NCBI GenBank assembly: GCA_018058425.1
Contig: JAGOZX010000025.1
Coordinates: 1-39,297 of the forward strand
From: Sebaldella sp.
GTDB taxonomy: Bacteria; Fusobacteriota; Fusobacteriia; Fusobacteriales; Leptotrichiaceae
DNA: 39,297 nucleotides
Direction of reading: 5' to 3'
Position 1 is the stretch's first letter. Each line of letters begins with the position of its first letter. This document shows positions 1 to 8,297 of this stretch, piece after piece. Made by a program: the position numbers and the translations under genes. The notes beneath the pieces were generated by a model. That model made no database searches. It was not told the DNA's origin and worked only from the letters and a program-made list of their open reading frames with translations.

Positions 1-703
1 CTCTTTTACTTTTCTTTTTTGGAACTAATAAAAATGGTATTATAGTATTAGAATAATTTTTAAAATAATCTTTTGGTGCGGGGTTATAAAGAGTTCCCGC
101 CCATATATATGCTTCTGATACTTCAGAGATAGATTTAGGAACATCTAATAAAGTATTAGAAGCTGCAAATTTACTTTCAAGTGTATTAAGCTTTTTAGAA
201 AACTCTTTTTCTTCAGCTGTTTTAACAATTCCATTTCTTATCTTTGATAATTTTTCCTCCATTTTGTTATAGTATTTAAGATCAAGTCTTTTACTTTCAT
301 CACTTGTATAAAAGAAAGCAGAAGGCAGGGAGAGGTTTTCATTTAGATAATTTTCATTAACGGTAACCATAACTGCAAGAGAAAGCTTTGCATTTTTAAT
401 TTTTTCTTGATATGAGTTTTTTATTTTACTTATAAATTTTTTCATAAGAAGAAATCCAAAAAGTGCTAGTCCATAGCAGATAAGTCCAGAAATAAGCAAA
501 GTTTTTGAATGAGGATATTTTATCCATTCATATAAGATAAAAGTACCAAATCCTACTCCAAACAACATAAATAATATTGAAAGAATCCCTATAGGTGTCT
601 TATTAAAACCAGAAAAGTTTTTTAATTTAGATTTCCATTCCTCATTTTTATCCATTTTTAAAATTTGTGGATAGTACTTTTTGGTAAAAAGTTCATTTTT
701 CAT
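1..703 (-). CDS. Partial two-helix membrane protein of unknown function
   Basis: An open frame of about 234 codons begins with ATG at 703 and is still open at position 1, so the C-terminus lies outside the window. The start is supported by TAAAGGAGTC 8 nt upstream. The product starts MKNELFTKKYYPQILKMDK. It has two hydrophobic segments around residues 35-55 (PIGILSILFMLFGVGFG) and 67-87 (TLLISGLICYGLALFGFLLM), then a charged Lys/Glu-rich region and a short stretch ending IIPFLLVPKKKSKR at the window edge. I do not recognise the family. Two closely spaced helices followed by a soluble domain resemble small integral membrane proteins, but no catalytic motif is visible. It is downstream of lysS on the same strand but separated from it by a terminator and its own promoter-like sequence, so it is probably a separate transcript. 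Confidence 0.7.
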   Translation of the reverse strand, partial: MKNELFTKKYYPQILKMDKNEEWKSKLKNFSGFNKTPIGILSILFMLFGVGFGTFILYEWIKYPHSKTLLISGLICYGLALFGFLLMKKFISKIKNSYQEKIKNAKLSLAVMVTVNENYLNENLSLPSAFFYTSDESKRLDLKYYNKMEEKLSKIRNGIVKTAEEKEFSKKLNTLESKFAASNTLLDVPKSISEVSEAYIWAGTLYNPAPKDYFKNYSNTIIPFLLVPKKKSKR

Positions 704-751
704 GTTTTGTGACTCCTTTATTTTAAAGTATATTTGTTTTTTAATTAATGA

Positions 752-780
752 ATTATATCATGTTTTCTATAACTTTTAAA
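752..780 (-). promoter_or_regulatory. Candidate promoter of the partial membrane protein gene
   Basis: On the minus strand TATAAT (757-752) lies 17 bp downstream of TTTAAA (780-775), about 50 nt before the start at 703. The -10 is perfect and the -35 is weak. The site lies after the lysS terminator, which fits independent expression. Confidence 0.45.
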
Positions 781-806
781 GAATCGGAAGAAACTAGACA
801 AATACA

Positions 807-835
807 GAAAAAAAAAGACACAAAAGTGCCTTTTT
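807..835 (-). terminator. Rho-independent terminator after lysS
   Basis: The minus strand reads AAAAAGGCAC, loop TTTT, GTGTCTTTTT, then more T residues. This is a 10-bp stem with one G-T pair followed directly by a T run, just past the lysS stop codon. Confidence 0.8.
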
Positions 836-841
836 ATAAAT

Positions 842-2323
842 TTATAAGTCAAAATCTTCTTTTTTTAATGCAGGGAATAAAATAACGTCTCTTATAGAAA
901 AAGAGTTTGTAAGAAGCATAACTAATCTATCTATTCCTATTCCTAATCCACCAGCTGGCGGCATTCCGTATTCTAAAGCTCTTATATAATCAAGATCAGT
1001 TTCATGAGCTTCGTCATCTCCAGCTTCTTTCATTTTTTCTTGATCATCAAATCTACTTTTTTGCTCCACTGGATCATTTAATTCAGAAAAGGCATTAGCA
1101 TGCTCTCTTCCATAAATAAACAGCTCAAATCTATCAACAAAGTCCTCAGAACCCTCTTTGTTTTTAGAAAGAGGAGAAATTTCTTTAGGATAGTCTGTGA
1201 TAAATGTAGGATCCATCAATGTGCTTTCTACTTTATCTTCAAATAATAGATTTAAAATTCCGTATTTAGTGTATACTTTATCTTTTTCTAATTCAATACC
1301 TAATTCTTTTGCTTTTTTTACTGCTTCTTCATCGCTAGTAATAGCATCAATATCATAACCTGTGGTATCTTTTACTATATCTTTCATTCTAATTCTTTTC
1401 CAAGGAGCAGCAAAATTAATTGTAGCATCTTGGTAAGCTATTTCAGTTTGTCCGTGTAATTCTACTACTAGAGAATTTATTAGTTCTTCTGTTAAGTTCA
1501 TAATATCTTCATAATCAGCATATGCTTGGTACAATTCTAACATTGTAAACTCTGGATTATGTTTTATTGAAGTTCCTTCATTTCGAAAACTTCTATTTAT
1601 TTCAAAAACTTTTTCAAATCCACCAACAAGAAGCCTCTTTAAATATAATTCAGGAGCAATTCTTAGAAAAAAGTCCATGTCAAGAGCATTATGGTGAGTA
1701 ATAAAAGGTCTTGCACTAGCTCCACCAGCAATAGGATGTAACATAGGTGTTTCAACTTCTATAAATCCTTTTTTTTCTAAAAAGTTTCTTGTTAATCTTA
1801 GTATTTGAAATCTAGCTTTAAAAGTATTTTTTACTTCTTCGTTCATTACTAAATCCACATATCTTTGTCTGTATCTAGTTTCGACATCTGTTAGGCCATG
1901 AAATTTTTCTGGTAGTGGTCTAATATTTTTAGATAATACTTCAAAAGATTTAGCTCTTAGAGTTAGTTCCCCAGTTTGAGTTTTAAACAGAGTCCCTTCG
2001 ATTCCTATAAAATCCCCTACACCTAATTTTGTATAAATTTCATAAGCCTCTTCTCCAACCTCATCTTTTTTCACATAATATTGAGTTTTACCTGTGGTAT
2101 CTTGAATATGACCAAATCCATTTTTCCCCATTCTTCTAAAGGCAACAATTCTTCCTGCAGTTTTAAAAGTTTTCTCTGAAGTTTCATCATATTGAAGTAT
2201 TTCGTCTATATTATTTAATTTTTCGAATTTTCTTCCATAAGGTTCTATTCCTAATTCTTTTAGCTCTTTTACTTTTTTTAGTTTTTCTCCAATAATTGAT
2301 TTTTCACTAATTTGTTCACTCAT
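842..2323 (-). CDS. lysS: Lysyl-tRNA synthetase, class II
   Basis: Charges tRNA-Lys with lysine in the cytoplasm. The 493 residues match the usual bacterial LysRS length. The N-terminal OB-fold anticodon-binding domain covers about residues 55-140 (TAGRIVAFRRMGKNGFGHIQD). The class II catalytic core follows: motif 1 around 186-202 (GFIEVETPMLHPIAGG), motif 2 around 236-260 (FRNEGTSIKHNPEFT) and motif 3 around 458-473 (GLGIGIDRLVMLLTN). The start is supported by AAGGATAT about 10 nt upstream. It lies 18 nt downstream of the DUF1934 gene, the last member of a minus-strand run from tmk, and a clear terminator follows. The N-terminal extension is short and the protein looks complete. Confidence 0.97.
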   Translation of the reverse strand: MSEQISEKSIIGEKLKKVKELKELGIEPYGRKFEKLNNIDEILQYDETSEKTFKTAGRIVAFRRMGKNGFGHIQDTTGKTQYYVKKDEVGEEAYEIYTKLGVGDFIGIEGTLFKTQTGELTLRAKSFEVLSKNIRPLPEKFHGLTDVETRYRQRYVDLVMNEEVKNTFKARFQILRLTRNFLEKKGFIEVETPMLHPIAGGASARPFITHHNALDMDFFLRIAPELYLKRLLVGGFEKVFEINRSFRNEGTSIKHNPEFTMLELYQAYADYEDIMNLTEELINSLVVELHGQTEIAYQDATINFAAPWKRIRMKDIVKDTTGYDIDAITSDEEAVKKAKELGIELEKDKVYTKYGILNLLFEDKVESTLMDPTFITDYPKEISPLSKNKEGSEDFVDRFELFIYGREHANAFSELNDPVEQKSRFDDQEKMKEAGDDEAHETDLDYIRALEYGMPPAGGLGIGIDRLVMLLTNSFSIRDVILFPALKKEDFDL

Positions 2324-2341
2324 ATTTAACTATATCCTTTC

Positions 2342-2710
2342 TTATAACTCTGTTATTTCTAATTTTATACTATTTATAACTTCATTCTTCTCTATGATAT
2401 CATATTCTAGGTAAATTTTCTTGTTTAATATTATTAAAACATCAGTCTTCAAAGAAAATTGACTTTTCATATTTTCAGTTAAATATAAAAAATTTGTTAT
2501 TTCTCCTAGCTTAAATATTTGTTTGGAATTTATTTGACCTTTTCTAAAAATTTCCAGAAAATTTTTATGAACAAATATTTTAGATTCTCCATATTCATCT
2601 GAATAAGAATACTCTATTTTGTCACTTAAAAGGATTTTTTCAGAAATAAAAGATTTTTCATAGTTATGATCAAATATATCAACGCTTTTTATTAATAAGT
2701 TGATATTCAT
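2342..2710 (-). CDS. DUF1934 (YwiB-like) beta-barrel protein
   Basis: A 122-residue protein without signal peptide or membrane segment. The alternating pattern and the stretch RKGQINSKQIFKLGE, followed by a hydrophobic strand, a Phe-x-Leu-x-Thr (FSLKT) segment and a terminal IKLEI strand, match my recollection of DUF1934/YwiB proteins, small calycin-like barrels of unknown function. The start overlaps the stop of the upstream DUF1292 gene by one base (TAATG), implying translational coupling. It lies between that gene and lysS. No substrate can be inferred. The assignment rests on pattern recall, not a profile search. Confidence 0.7.
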   Translation of the reverse strand: MNINLLIKSVDIFDHNYEKSFISEKILLSDKIEYSYSDEYGESKIFVHKNFLEIFRKGQINSKQIFKLGEITNFLYLTENMKSQFSLKTDVLIILNKKIYLEYDIIEKNEVINSIKLEITEL

Positions 2711-3093
2711 TAATCTAAAAGATTTTCGATAAAATCTTCCAAATCTTCCTCTGATTCTTCTATTTCATCGACTTCTTGGACATCATCATTATCATAGTCT
2801 GATTCTTCTTTTTCAACCTTGTCATATTCTTCATACTCTTCATTCCAAAACATGTAATTTTTATCTACACCATAATATTCTTCATCCCAAACAGTCAAAA
2901 TTTCTTCTTCATCCTCATCCATAAGAACTGTTATTTCATCATCTAAAGAGTCATATAAAAAAACTCTTTTTGTTCCTTCTTCATCTTCCGCAATTATATA
3001 TTCCTTGCCTTTAAGATTTAAATTAGCGATACAAGAAAAATATTCATTTACTTCGTCTATTACAATTTCAAATTCTTCACCAACGGAAAACAT
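2710..3093 (-). CDS. DUF1292-like acidic protein
   Basis: 127 residues. The N-terminal part (about 1-75) has the DUF1292-type pattern of short strands (EEFEIVIDE, KEYIIAEDEEGTKRVFLY, EEEILTVWDEEY). The C-terminal 40 residues are almost wholly Asp/Glu and likely disordered, giving a strongly acidic protein. DUF1292 proteins are common in Firmicutes and have no firm function. The last base of the stop codon is the first base of the next ATG, so it is coupled to the DUF1934 gene. It lies 18 nt after rlmH, and AGGGAT precedes the start. The acidic tail could contact a basic partner such as the ribosome, given the rlmH neighbour, but that is inference. Confidence 0.65.
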   Translation of the reverse strand: MFSVGEEFEIVIDEVNEYFSCIANLNLKGKEYIIAEDEEGTKRVFLYDSLDDEITVLMDEDEEEILTVWDEEYYGVDKNYMFWNEEYEEYDKVEKEESDYDNDDVQEVDEIEESEEDLEDFIENLLD

Positions 3094-3111
3094 ATAAAAA
3101 ATCCCTCCAAT

Positions 3112-3579
3112 TTATTTATGATATTTAATATTATTATTAATGGAAACCCAACGGTATATCTGTTCGGCTAATATTAGTCTCATTAACTGATGAGGAAAAG
3201 TCAGTCTTGAAAATGAAAGCTTAAAGTCCACAGCTTTTTTTACTTCATCATTAACCCCATTAGATCCACCAATTATAAAATTAATTTTATTTGTATGATT
3301 AGAAATTTCCAATACTTTTTTTGCCATCTCAGGAGATGACAAATTTACACCATTGATATCAAGTAATATATTAAAACCATCTTTTTTGCCTATGAATTCT
3401 AGTATTTTTTTTGATTCAGTGTTAATAGCATTTTCTTTTCCTTTATTCTCATCTTCCTCTTGAATTTCTATAATACTAAAATTAGAAAATTTTTGCAACC
3501 TTTTCTTAAATTCTAATATTCCTTCTTTTATATAACTATCTTTAATTTTTCCTACAGAAGTTATATTTATCTTTAGCAT
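3112..3579 (-). CDS. rlmH: 23S rRNA (pseudouridine1915-N3)-methyltransferase RlmH
   Basis: A SPOUT-fold methyltransferase that uses S-adenosylmethionine to methylate pseudouridine 1915 in helix 69 of 23S rRNA on assembled 70S ribosomes. The 155 residues equal the usual family length. Diagnostic features are the SAM-knot segment FIIGGSNGV (residues 101-109), LSFSRLTFPHQLMR (121-134), AEQIYR (138-143) and the conserved C-terminal YHK (153-155). AGAGGGAGAAAAT precedes the ATG. A promoter-like pair of hexamers overlaps the end of mutL and the gap before the gene, so it may be expressed both from the tmk-mutL transcript and on its own. Confidence 0.95.
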   Translation of the reverse strand: MLKINITSVGKIKDSYIKEGILEFKKRLQKFSNFSIIEIQEEDENKGKENAINTESKKILEFIGKKDGFNILLDINGVNLSSPEMAKKVLEISNHTNKINFIIGGSNGVNDEVKKAVDFKLSFSRLTFPHQLMRLILAEQIYRWVSINNNIKYHK

Positions 3580-3626
3580 ATTTTCTCCCTCTTGTCAAAA
3601 TAATTTTTAAAATTTCAAGTTTTTTT

Positions 3627-3655
3627 ATTATAAACATAGAAAAAAGAAGTGGTAA
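3627..3655 (-). promoter_or_regulatory. Candidate promoter for rlmH
   Basis: On the minus strand TTACCA (3655-3650) lies 17 bp from TATAAT (3632-3627), in the 81-bp mutL-rlmH gap. The -10 is perfect, the -35 matches 4 of 6, and the spacing is ideal. Confidence 0.5.
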
Positions 3656-3660
3656 AAAAA

Positions 3661-5514
3661 TCAGCCTTTTCTACCAAACATTTTATCTAATTCATCTTTA
3701 GAAATATTTATAATTATTGGTCTCCCATGGGGGCAAGTGTACTTTCCTACTTCGTGAAGCCTATCTACAAACACTTTCATTTCTTCTAAATCCATTTTTT
3801 GCCCAGCTTTTATGGCACCTTTGCAAGACATAGAAACAATTACCCGCTCTCTTAAGTCTTTTATATCTACATCATTTTTTATATCAGAAATTAAATTCAT
3901 AAAAATATTAGTAATATTATCTCTAAAATCAAATGTAGGAACAGCTCTTAAAAGAAGCTCATTTTCACCAAACTCGTCAATATCAAAACCAAAATCATGA
4001 AAAAGATCAATATTATCCATAACAATATTTTTATCAACGGATGTAAGCTCAATTTTTTGTGGAACAAGTAGAGGCTGAGATTCTAGTTTTTTACTATAAA
4101 ATTTATCTTTTAATTCTTCATATAAAATTCGTTCGTGGATAATATGTTGATCATAGATTTCTAAAAGCCCATCATTTTGAACTAAAATATACATATTAAA
4201 AAGTTGACCAATTACTTTATAATTTTTCTTATGTTCTTGAATATTATTTTCTATTTTAATCTCACGATGATCAGTGATAGGTGCTATATTTTCTACATTA
4301 TAGTTGCTGGCCACATCTTCAATAATTTCAAAATCAGGAGTTTTATTTTCTGATGATTGAACTTCTTCTTTTACAAAAGAAGCAACAGGTTTTGGCTCGA
4401 TCTTTCTATTATCTAGAGTTTCTAAGCTAAAAAACTGCTTATTGTCGCCTTTTAAAACCTCATCAGTAAACAAATCATCCACCTTATCCTCACTATTACT
4501 TTGAACATTTACATTTTGCTTTAGCAAGTCTAAATTTGGTTGCCATTCTTGTCTTTCTTCTAAATAAAAGAAGTCAGTCATAGCAGTTTTGATTTTACTA
4601 TAAATAATTTTATCATTAGAAAATTTTACTATTTTTTTAGAAGGATGTACATTTACATCTATTTCTTTAGGATCTACATCTAAGAAAATAATTGCAAAAG
4701 GATACTTTCCTTTCATTAATTTTGTATAATATCCATCAATAACAGCTCTCTCTATGGTATTAGACTTCACATATCTTTTGTTAATATAAGTGAAGATATA
4801 ATCTTTAGAACTTCTCAAAATTTCCACAGAACCAAGATAACCATGTTCAAATTTCTTTAGATTTTTAAGTATAGTTTTTCCAAATAATTCTAAAATAGTG
4901 TTATCAATTCCTTTACCGCTAGTTTTAATACTTGGCTTATCATCAAAAACTAAAGTAAATGAAACATCATGGTTTACAAGAGCTTCTTTAAGTACAATAT
5001 CTCTTATTTTATTATATTCAGTAGTCTCTTTTCTTAAAAATTTCTTTCTTGCAGGAGTATTATAAAAAAGATCTCTAATTTCAATTTCTGTACCAGTATT
5101 TTTGGATACTTCTTCCACATTTCTAATTGAACCGCCATAAGAATTCATTTTATATCCCACTTTAGATTCATTTGTCTTACTTGAAATACTTGTTTTAGAT
5201 ACAGAAGAAATAGAAGATAAAGCCTCTCCACGAAACCCATATGTTACAAGGTTAAAAATATCATCTTTAGAAGATGTTTTAGAAGTTGCATGTCTTTCAA
5301 TGGATAGCATAATATCATTTTTCTCCATTCCAGAACCATTATCAATTATTTTTACATCTTTACCCCCATTAAAAACTTCTATCTTAATGGAAGTAGATCC
5401 TGCATCTAGAGAGTTTTCTACTAATTCCTTTATCATTGAGGCTGGATTTTCTACTACTTCGCCAGCAGCAATTATATTTGAAACACTTTCATCTAAAATT
5501 TTTATTCTATTCAT
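3661..5514 (-). CDS. mutL: DNA mismatch repair protein MutL (endonuclease type)
   Basis: Couples MutS mismatch recognition to strand incision. The 617 residues hold an N-terminal GHKL ATPase: ELVENSLDAGS (about 30-40), DNGSGM (57-62) and TYGFRGEALSSISSVS (about 88-103). An acidic, poorly conserved linker (about 340-430) follows. The C-terminal dimerisation/nuclease domain contains DQHIIHERILYEE (455-467), which fits the metal-binding DQHA(x)2E(x)4E motif with Ile for Ala. It also has SCKGAIKAG (109-117 of the domain) and CPHGRP (594-599). These motifs mark nicking MutL proteins found in bacteria without MutH. Its start shares one base with the tmk stop (TAATG), so the two are coupled. mutS is not in the window. 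Confidence 0.96.
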   Translation of the reverse strand: MNRIKILDESVSNIIAAGEVVENPASMIKELVENSLDAGSTSIKIEVFNGGKDVKIIDNGSGMEKNDIMLSIERHATSKTSSKDDIFNLVTYGFRGEALSSISSVSKTSISSKTNESKVGYKMNSYGGSIRNVEEVSKNTGTEIEIRDLFYNTPARKKFLRKETTEYNKIRDIVLKEALVNHDVSFTLVFDDKPSIKTSGKGIDNTILELFGKTILKNLKKFEHGYLGSVEILRSSKDYIFTYINKRYVKSNTIERAVIDGYYTKLMKGKYPFAIIFLDVDPKEIDVNVHPSKKIVKFSNDKIIYSKIKTAMTDFFYLEERQEWQPNLDLLKQNVNVQSNSEDKVDDLFTDEVLKGDNKQFFSLETLDNRKIEPKPVASFVKEEVQSSENKTPDFEIIEDVASNYNVENIAPITDHREIKIENNIQEHKKNYKVIGQLFNMYILVQNDGLLEIYDQHIIHERILYEELKDKFYSKKLESQPLLVPQKIELTSVDKNIVMDNIDLFHDFGFDIDEFGENELLLRAVPTFDFRDNITNIFMNLISDIKNDVDIKDLRERVIVSMSCKGAIKAGQKMDLEEMKVFVDRLHEVGKYTCPHGRPIIINISKDELDKMFGRKG

Positions 5515-6191
5515 TATAGTACTCCTTCTTTAGACAATTTATTTAAAATATCTTGGTTAATCTCCTCTATGCTTTTAAGATTTCCATCAGTTTCACATGA
5601 AACAATTATCCAACCAAATTTCTTAGCTAATTTAATTGCACTATTATATGAATTTTTTAAGTATTCTTTATTGTTTTCATGAATATCTTTTTTTTCTTCA
5701 CCAGTTATTTTGTTTTTTCTGTCACTCATTAGTTTTTGACTAAGTTCTGGAGAAACATCTAAAAAAATTACAGCATCTGGTGTGGGTAGAGCGAGTTTAT
5801 TCCATTCTAAATCAATAAGCCATTTTAAATATTCATTTTTTTCTTGCTCATCTTCTATTTTGGATGCTTGATGAACCATATTAGAAGTAGTATATCTATC
5901 ACTTATTATAAGACCACCATCATTGTAAAATTGTTCCCAGTCTTGTTTGTATGACGCATATCTGTCTACTGCAAAAAATGTAGAAGCAGCAAAAGTATTA
6001 ACATCATTTACATTAGTACCAAATTCCCCTAATAGATACATTTTTAAAGGTTCAGAAGCAGGACTTTTATAGTTTGGAAATGAAATTTTTCTAATATTTA
6101 AATTTCTATTTTTAAGTTTTTCGAATAATAAGTTTGTTTGTGTTTCTTTTCCACTACCATCACTGCCTTCTATGATAATTAATTTACCCAT
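5514..6191 (-). CDS. tmk: Thymidylate kinase
   Basis: Phosphorylates dTMP to dTDP in the dTTP pathway. From the chosen start the protein has 225 residues: P-loop GSDGSGKE at 9-16, DRY at 98-100 and a Lys/Arg-rich lid-like segment SDRKNKITGEEKK (156-168). An ATG 48 bases further upstream is in frame, but its extra 16 residues are unlike the family. The ATG at 6191 has a strong AAAAAGGAGATACAAAT ribosome site and puts the P-loop at the usual distance, so I prefer it. The lid and core differ somewhat from the E. coli enzyme, resembling the longer TMPK subgroup. It heads the minus-strand run tmk-mutL-rlmH and overlaps mutL by one base. Confidence 0.9.
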   Translation of the reverse strand: MGKLIIIEGSDGSGKETQTNLLFEKLKNRNLNIRKISFPNYKSPASEPLKMYLLGEFGTNVNDVNTFAASTFFAVDRYASYKQDWEQFYNDGGLIISDRYTTSNMVHQASKIEDEQEKNEYLKWLIDLEWNKLALPTPDAVIFLDVSPELSQKLMSDRKNKITGEEKKDIHENNKEYLKNSYNSAIKLAKKFGWIIVSCETDGNLKSIEEINQDILNKLSKEGVL

Positions 6192-6501
6192 ATTTGTATC
6201 TCCTTTTTTATTGTATATTTGTATTAATAATAAATACATTTTAGCATACCTTGTTAAATACCAAAAGTCAAAATAAGAAATATTTTGATTTTTTAAATAT
6301 TTTTTATTTATTAAGTTGTTTCACTATTTTAGATTTCTATTCTCTTAGTTACTTTATTTTTCAATATTTAAGGACTAAGTTTATTTTTTTCTTAAAAATA
6401 ATATATTAAAATATAAATATACTCTGATAGATGCATAAAAAACACTGTTTTTTATATGTAATATACATTAAATTTTGGTTATTTATTTTTAAGATAAAAT
6501 G
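6192..6501. other. AT-rich intergenic region, no gene seen
   Basis: About 310 bp between the divergent tmk and the small plus-strand ORF. Very AT-rich with stops in all frames. It must hold the tmk promoter; a TAAAAT-like -10 on the minus strand near 6240-6245 is the best candidate but lacks a clear -35. A small 7-bp A/T hairpin sits at 6437-6453. Confidence 0.5.
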
Positions 6502-6510
6502 TGGTATGAT
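6502..6510 (+). promoter_or_regulatory. Extended -10 promoter of the Rpn-like remnant
   Basis: TGG followed by TATGAT gives an extended -10 (TGnTATGAT) about 30 nt before the ATG at 6541. No good -35 lies 17 bp upstream, as is usual for extended -10 promoters. Confidence 0.45.
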
Positions 6511-6540
6511 GATTTTGGGGAAATAAAAAAAGGGGGAGAA

Positions 6541-6885
6541 ATGGGAATAGGGGTTAGTAATCCTCATGATTTATTATTTAAAAAAATAGAGTATAAGCTA
6601 AAAATAGAAGATTTAAAGAAACTAAATAGGGAGAGAGGAGAGTTAGCTATGGGTCTTGCACATGAATTATTTAATGATGGGAAAATAGCAGGTGAAACAA
6701 CAAGGAAGCTGAAAGGAAAAATAGAAGTTTTAGCAGAAATAAAATATAATAAAATCCCAAAAGTTTTACTTACTAAAGTGAATAAAATTAATGATATTAA
6801 AGTTTTGAAATTAATATTTAAAAAATTAAAAGAAAATTCTTCAGAAGATGAGATAAAAAAGATACTGCAAATGGAAACTAAATAA
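6541..6885 (+). CDS. Small protein resembling an internally deleted Rpn/PD-(D/E)XK nuclease
   Basis: 114 residues from the ATG at 6541, which is preceded by AAAAAAAGGGGGAGAA, a strong ribosome site. An in-frame ATG at 6499 has none and would lie upstream of the predicted transcript start. The N-terminus (GIGVSNPHDLLFKK) resembles the opening of Rpn-family recombination-promoting nucleases. The rest, from about residue 40 (GELAMGLAHELFNDGKIAGE, GKIEVLAEIKY, then short helices to the end), resembles their C-terminal tail. The roughly 200-residue catalytic middle is missing, so I infer an internal deletion and no nuclease activity. It could instead be a short protein derived from this family. 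It stands alone between divergent tmk and a converging VOC gene, and a long inverted repeat follows it. Confidence 0.5.
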   Translation: MGIGVSNPHDLLFKKIEYKLKIEDLKKLNRERGELAMGLAHELFNDGKIAGETTRKLKGKIEVLAEIKYNKIPKVLLTKVNKINDIKVLKLIFKKLKENSSEDEIKKILQMETK

Positions 6886-6902
6886 TATGAAAGAAACTTA
6901 CT

Positions 6903-6980
6903 TAAGAAGTTATTGAAAAAGAGCAAAAGTTAAAAAATATTAGTTCATAAGTTTTTCAAATAACTTCTTAGTAATTTTTT
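6903..6980 (+). terminator. Long inverted repeat with T run, probable terminator
   Basis: TAAGAAGTTATTGAAAAA (6903-6920) pairs with TTTTTCAAATAACTTCTTA (6952-6970), 18 bp with one bulged base and a 31-nt loop. GTAATTTTTT follows. It sits between the plus-strand remnant ORF and the converging VOC gene and could serve both, but the loop is long for a classic terminator. Confidence 0.55.
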
Positions 6981-7026
6981 ATCATTTGTATGAAATGAAG
7001 ATTTTACATAGTAGGAAACTAATTTT

Positions 7027-7416
7027 TTATTCTAAAATATCAGAGAAAACTAGAATAAATCCATCAGGATCAAGTATAGAAAATTCATTGGCACCATAGG
7101 GTGTTTTATGTAAATTATGCACAATCTTTACACTAGTTTTTATTTTTTCATAGAATTTTAGCAAGTCAGTAATTTTTATATAAAATGTGAGAGCTCCTCC
7201 TGACAGTTGTTTTTCTAATTCTGGATACTCTTCTCTTATACTATCTTCTCTTTGAAACATAATGTGAACATTGTCTTTTTGTACAAATCCCCATTCAAAA
7301 TCTCCATTTTCAGGAACAGTCTGTAAAAGAGTGAAACCTAAATAAGAAGTGTAAAAATTAATACTTTCATTCACATTTTTTACCATTAAATTTGGTGTTA
7401 GTGATTCTAACTTCAT
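7027..7416 (-). CDS. VOC-superfamily protein (glyoxalase/bleomycin-resistance fold)
   Basis: 129 residues, the size of a single-chain VOC protein with two beta-alpha-beta-beta-beta modules. Recognisable parts are the opening LTPNLMVKNVNESINFYTSY, the LGFTLLQT strand, VHIMFQREDS, GGALTFYIKI and the ending FSILDPDGFILVFSD, with the D-P-D-G turn typical of the fold. The family includes lyases, dioxygenases and drug-binding proteins, and the substrate cannot be read from sequence. TTAGGAGG lies 7 nt before the ATG. It follows the AraC-type regulator on the same strand after 77 bp, so the two probably form one unit. Confidence 0.8.
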   Translation of the reverse strand: MKLESLTPNLMVKNVNESINFYTSYLGFTLLQTVPENGDFEWGFVQKDNVHIMFQREDSIREEYPELEKQLSGGALTFYIKITDLLKFYEKIKTSVKIVHNLHKTPYGANEFSILDPDGFILVFSDILE

Positions 7417-7493
7417 AAATTGAACCTCCTAAGATTTTAGTTTATAACTATTTATAGCATATTCCAAAAATAAAAAATTGTAAAAAAACGAAT

Positions 7494-8258
7494 TTATTTG
7501 AGTTTTTTTGGTGTATAACCTGTATACTTTTTTACTTCTTTACAAAAATGAGAAGAGTCATAATAGCCATTTTCTACAGCTATCTCTGTAAGAGATTTAT
7601 TTGAGCTTTTTAAACTTTCTTTTATCTTTTTAAAACGTTTAATATTAATAAATTCCTTCATACTAATCCCAATTTCTTTTTTAAATTTAATTTCTAGTTG
7701 TCTTTGAGTAGTGTATATATTTTTAATTGCACTATTTACAGAAGAATTATTATATCTTCGACTATTACTCAGAAATACCTGTATATCATTATCCACTGAT
7801 CTGTTATTAAAGGTAAGAATTCTTGTTATAGAATCTTCAAAGCTCTCTATAATCTCTGTAATATCCTTAAAGAGAAAAACATTTTGAAATAGTTCAAACC
7901 AGTAATTAGGGAGGACATCATTTATTTTAATAACATTATTTTTGATACTATTAAAGTTAAAATTAATAAAATAATTTAATCCAAGTGGTTTAAATCTTAC
8001 ACCAAAAATTTTTGTATTCTTATTAATAAAGACATCTGAAAAACTTGTCATCATACCAGTGAGAATAATTTCATTATTATAAATTTTATTTTCAAAACTA
8101 TCTTTTGAGAAGTAGCTATCTCCTAAATTAAAAATTATATCCATAGAACAGTCAGGAAATATTCTTGAAGTGTCAGTATCTGTATGACTATCAGAAAGCC
8201 AAAATTTATCAATTATATGTTTCAATTTTTTAGATGGATTGAATTCAGTATACGCCAA
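7494..8258 (-). CDS. AraC-family transcriptional regulator
   Basis: 254 residues. The C-terminal 90 residues carry two helix-turn-helix units ending in GYYDSSHFCKEVKKYTGYTPKKLK, the AraC signature. The first unit is QRQLEIKFKKEIGISMKEF. The N-terminal domain (FNPSKKLKHIIDKFWLSDSH, then FPDCSMDIIFNLGD and FGVRFKPLG) matches the N-terminus of the DUF6597-type AraC group, whose ligand is unknown. The start is TTG at 8258, chosen because AAGGAGGATA ends two bases before it and no ATG fits. It lies between the TPR protein gene and the VOC gene, and may control the latter. Confidence 0.88.
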   Translation of the reverse strand: MAYTEFNPSKKLKHIIDKFWLSDSHTDTDTSRIFPDCSMDIIFNLGDSYFSKDSFENKIYNNEIILTGMMTSFSDVFINKNTKIFGVRFKPLGLNYFINFNFNSIKNNVIKINDVLPNYWFELFQNVFLFKDITEIIESFEDSITRILTFNNRSVDNDIQVFLSNSRRYNNSSVNSAIKNIYTTQRQLEIKFKKEIGISMKEFINIKRFKKIKESLKSSNKSLTEIAVENGYYDSSHFCKEVKKYTGYTPKKLK

Positions 8259-8297
8259 AGTATCCTCCTTTTTTGAAATAATTTTATAAAAATAAAT

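Noticed and set aside
6437..6453. AAAAAAC / GTTTTTT mini-hairpin
   Set aside because: Only A-T rich pairs and a 3-nt loop in very AT-rich DNA; no gene end nearby.
6530..6545. G-run before the 6541 ORF as a phase-variable tract
   Set aside because: Only five G, too short for efficient slippage, and it is the ribosome site.
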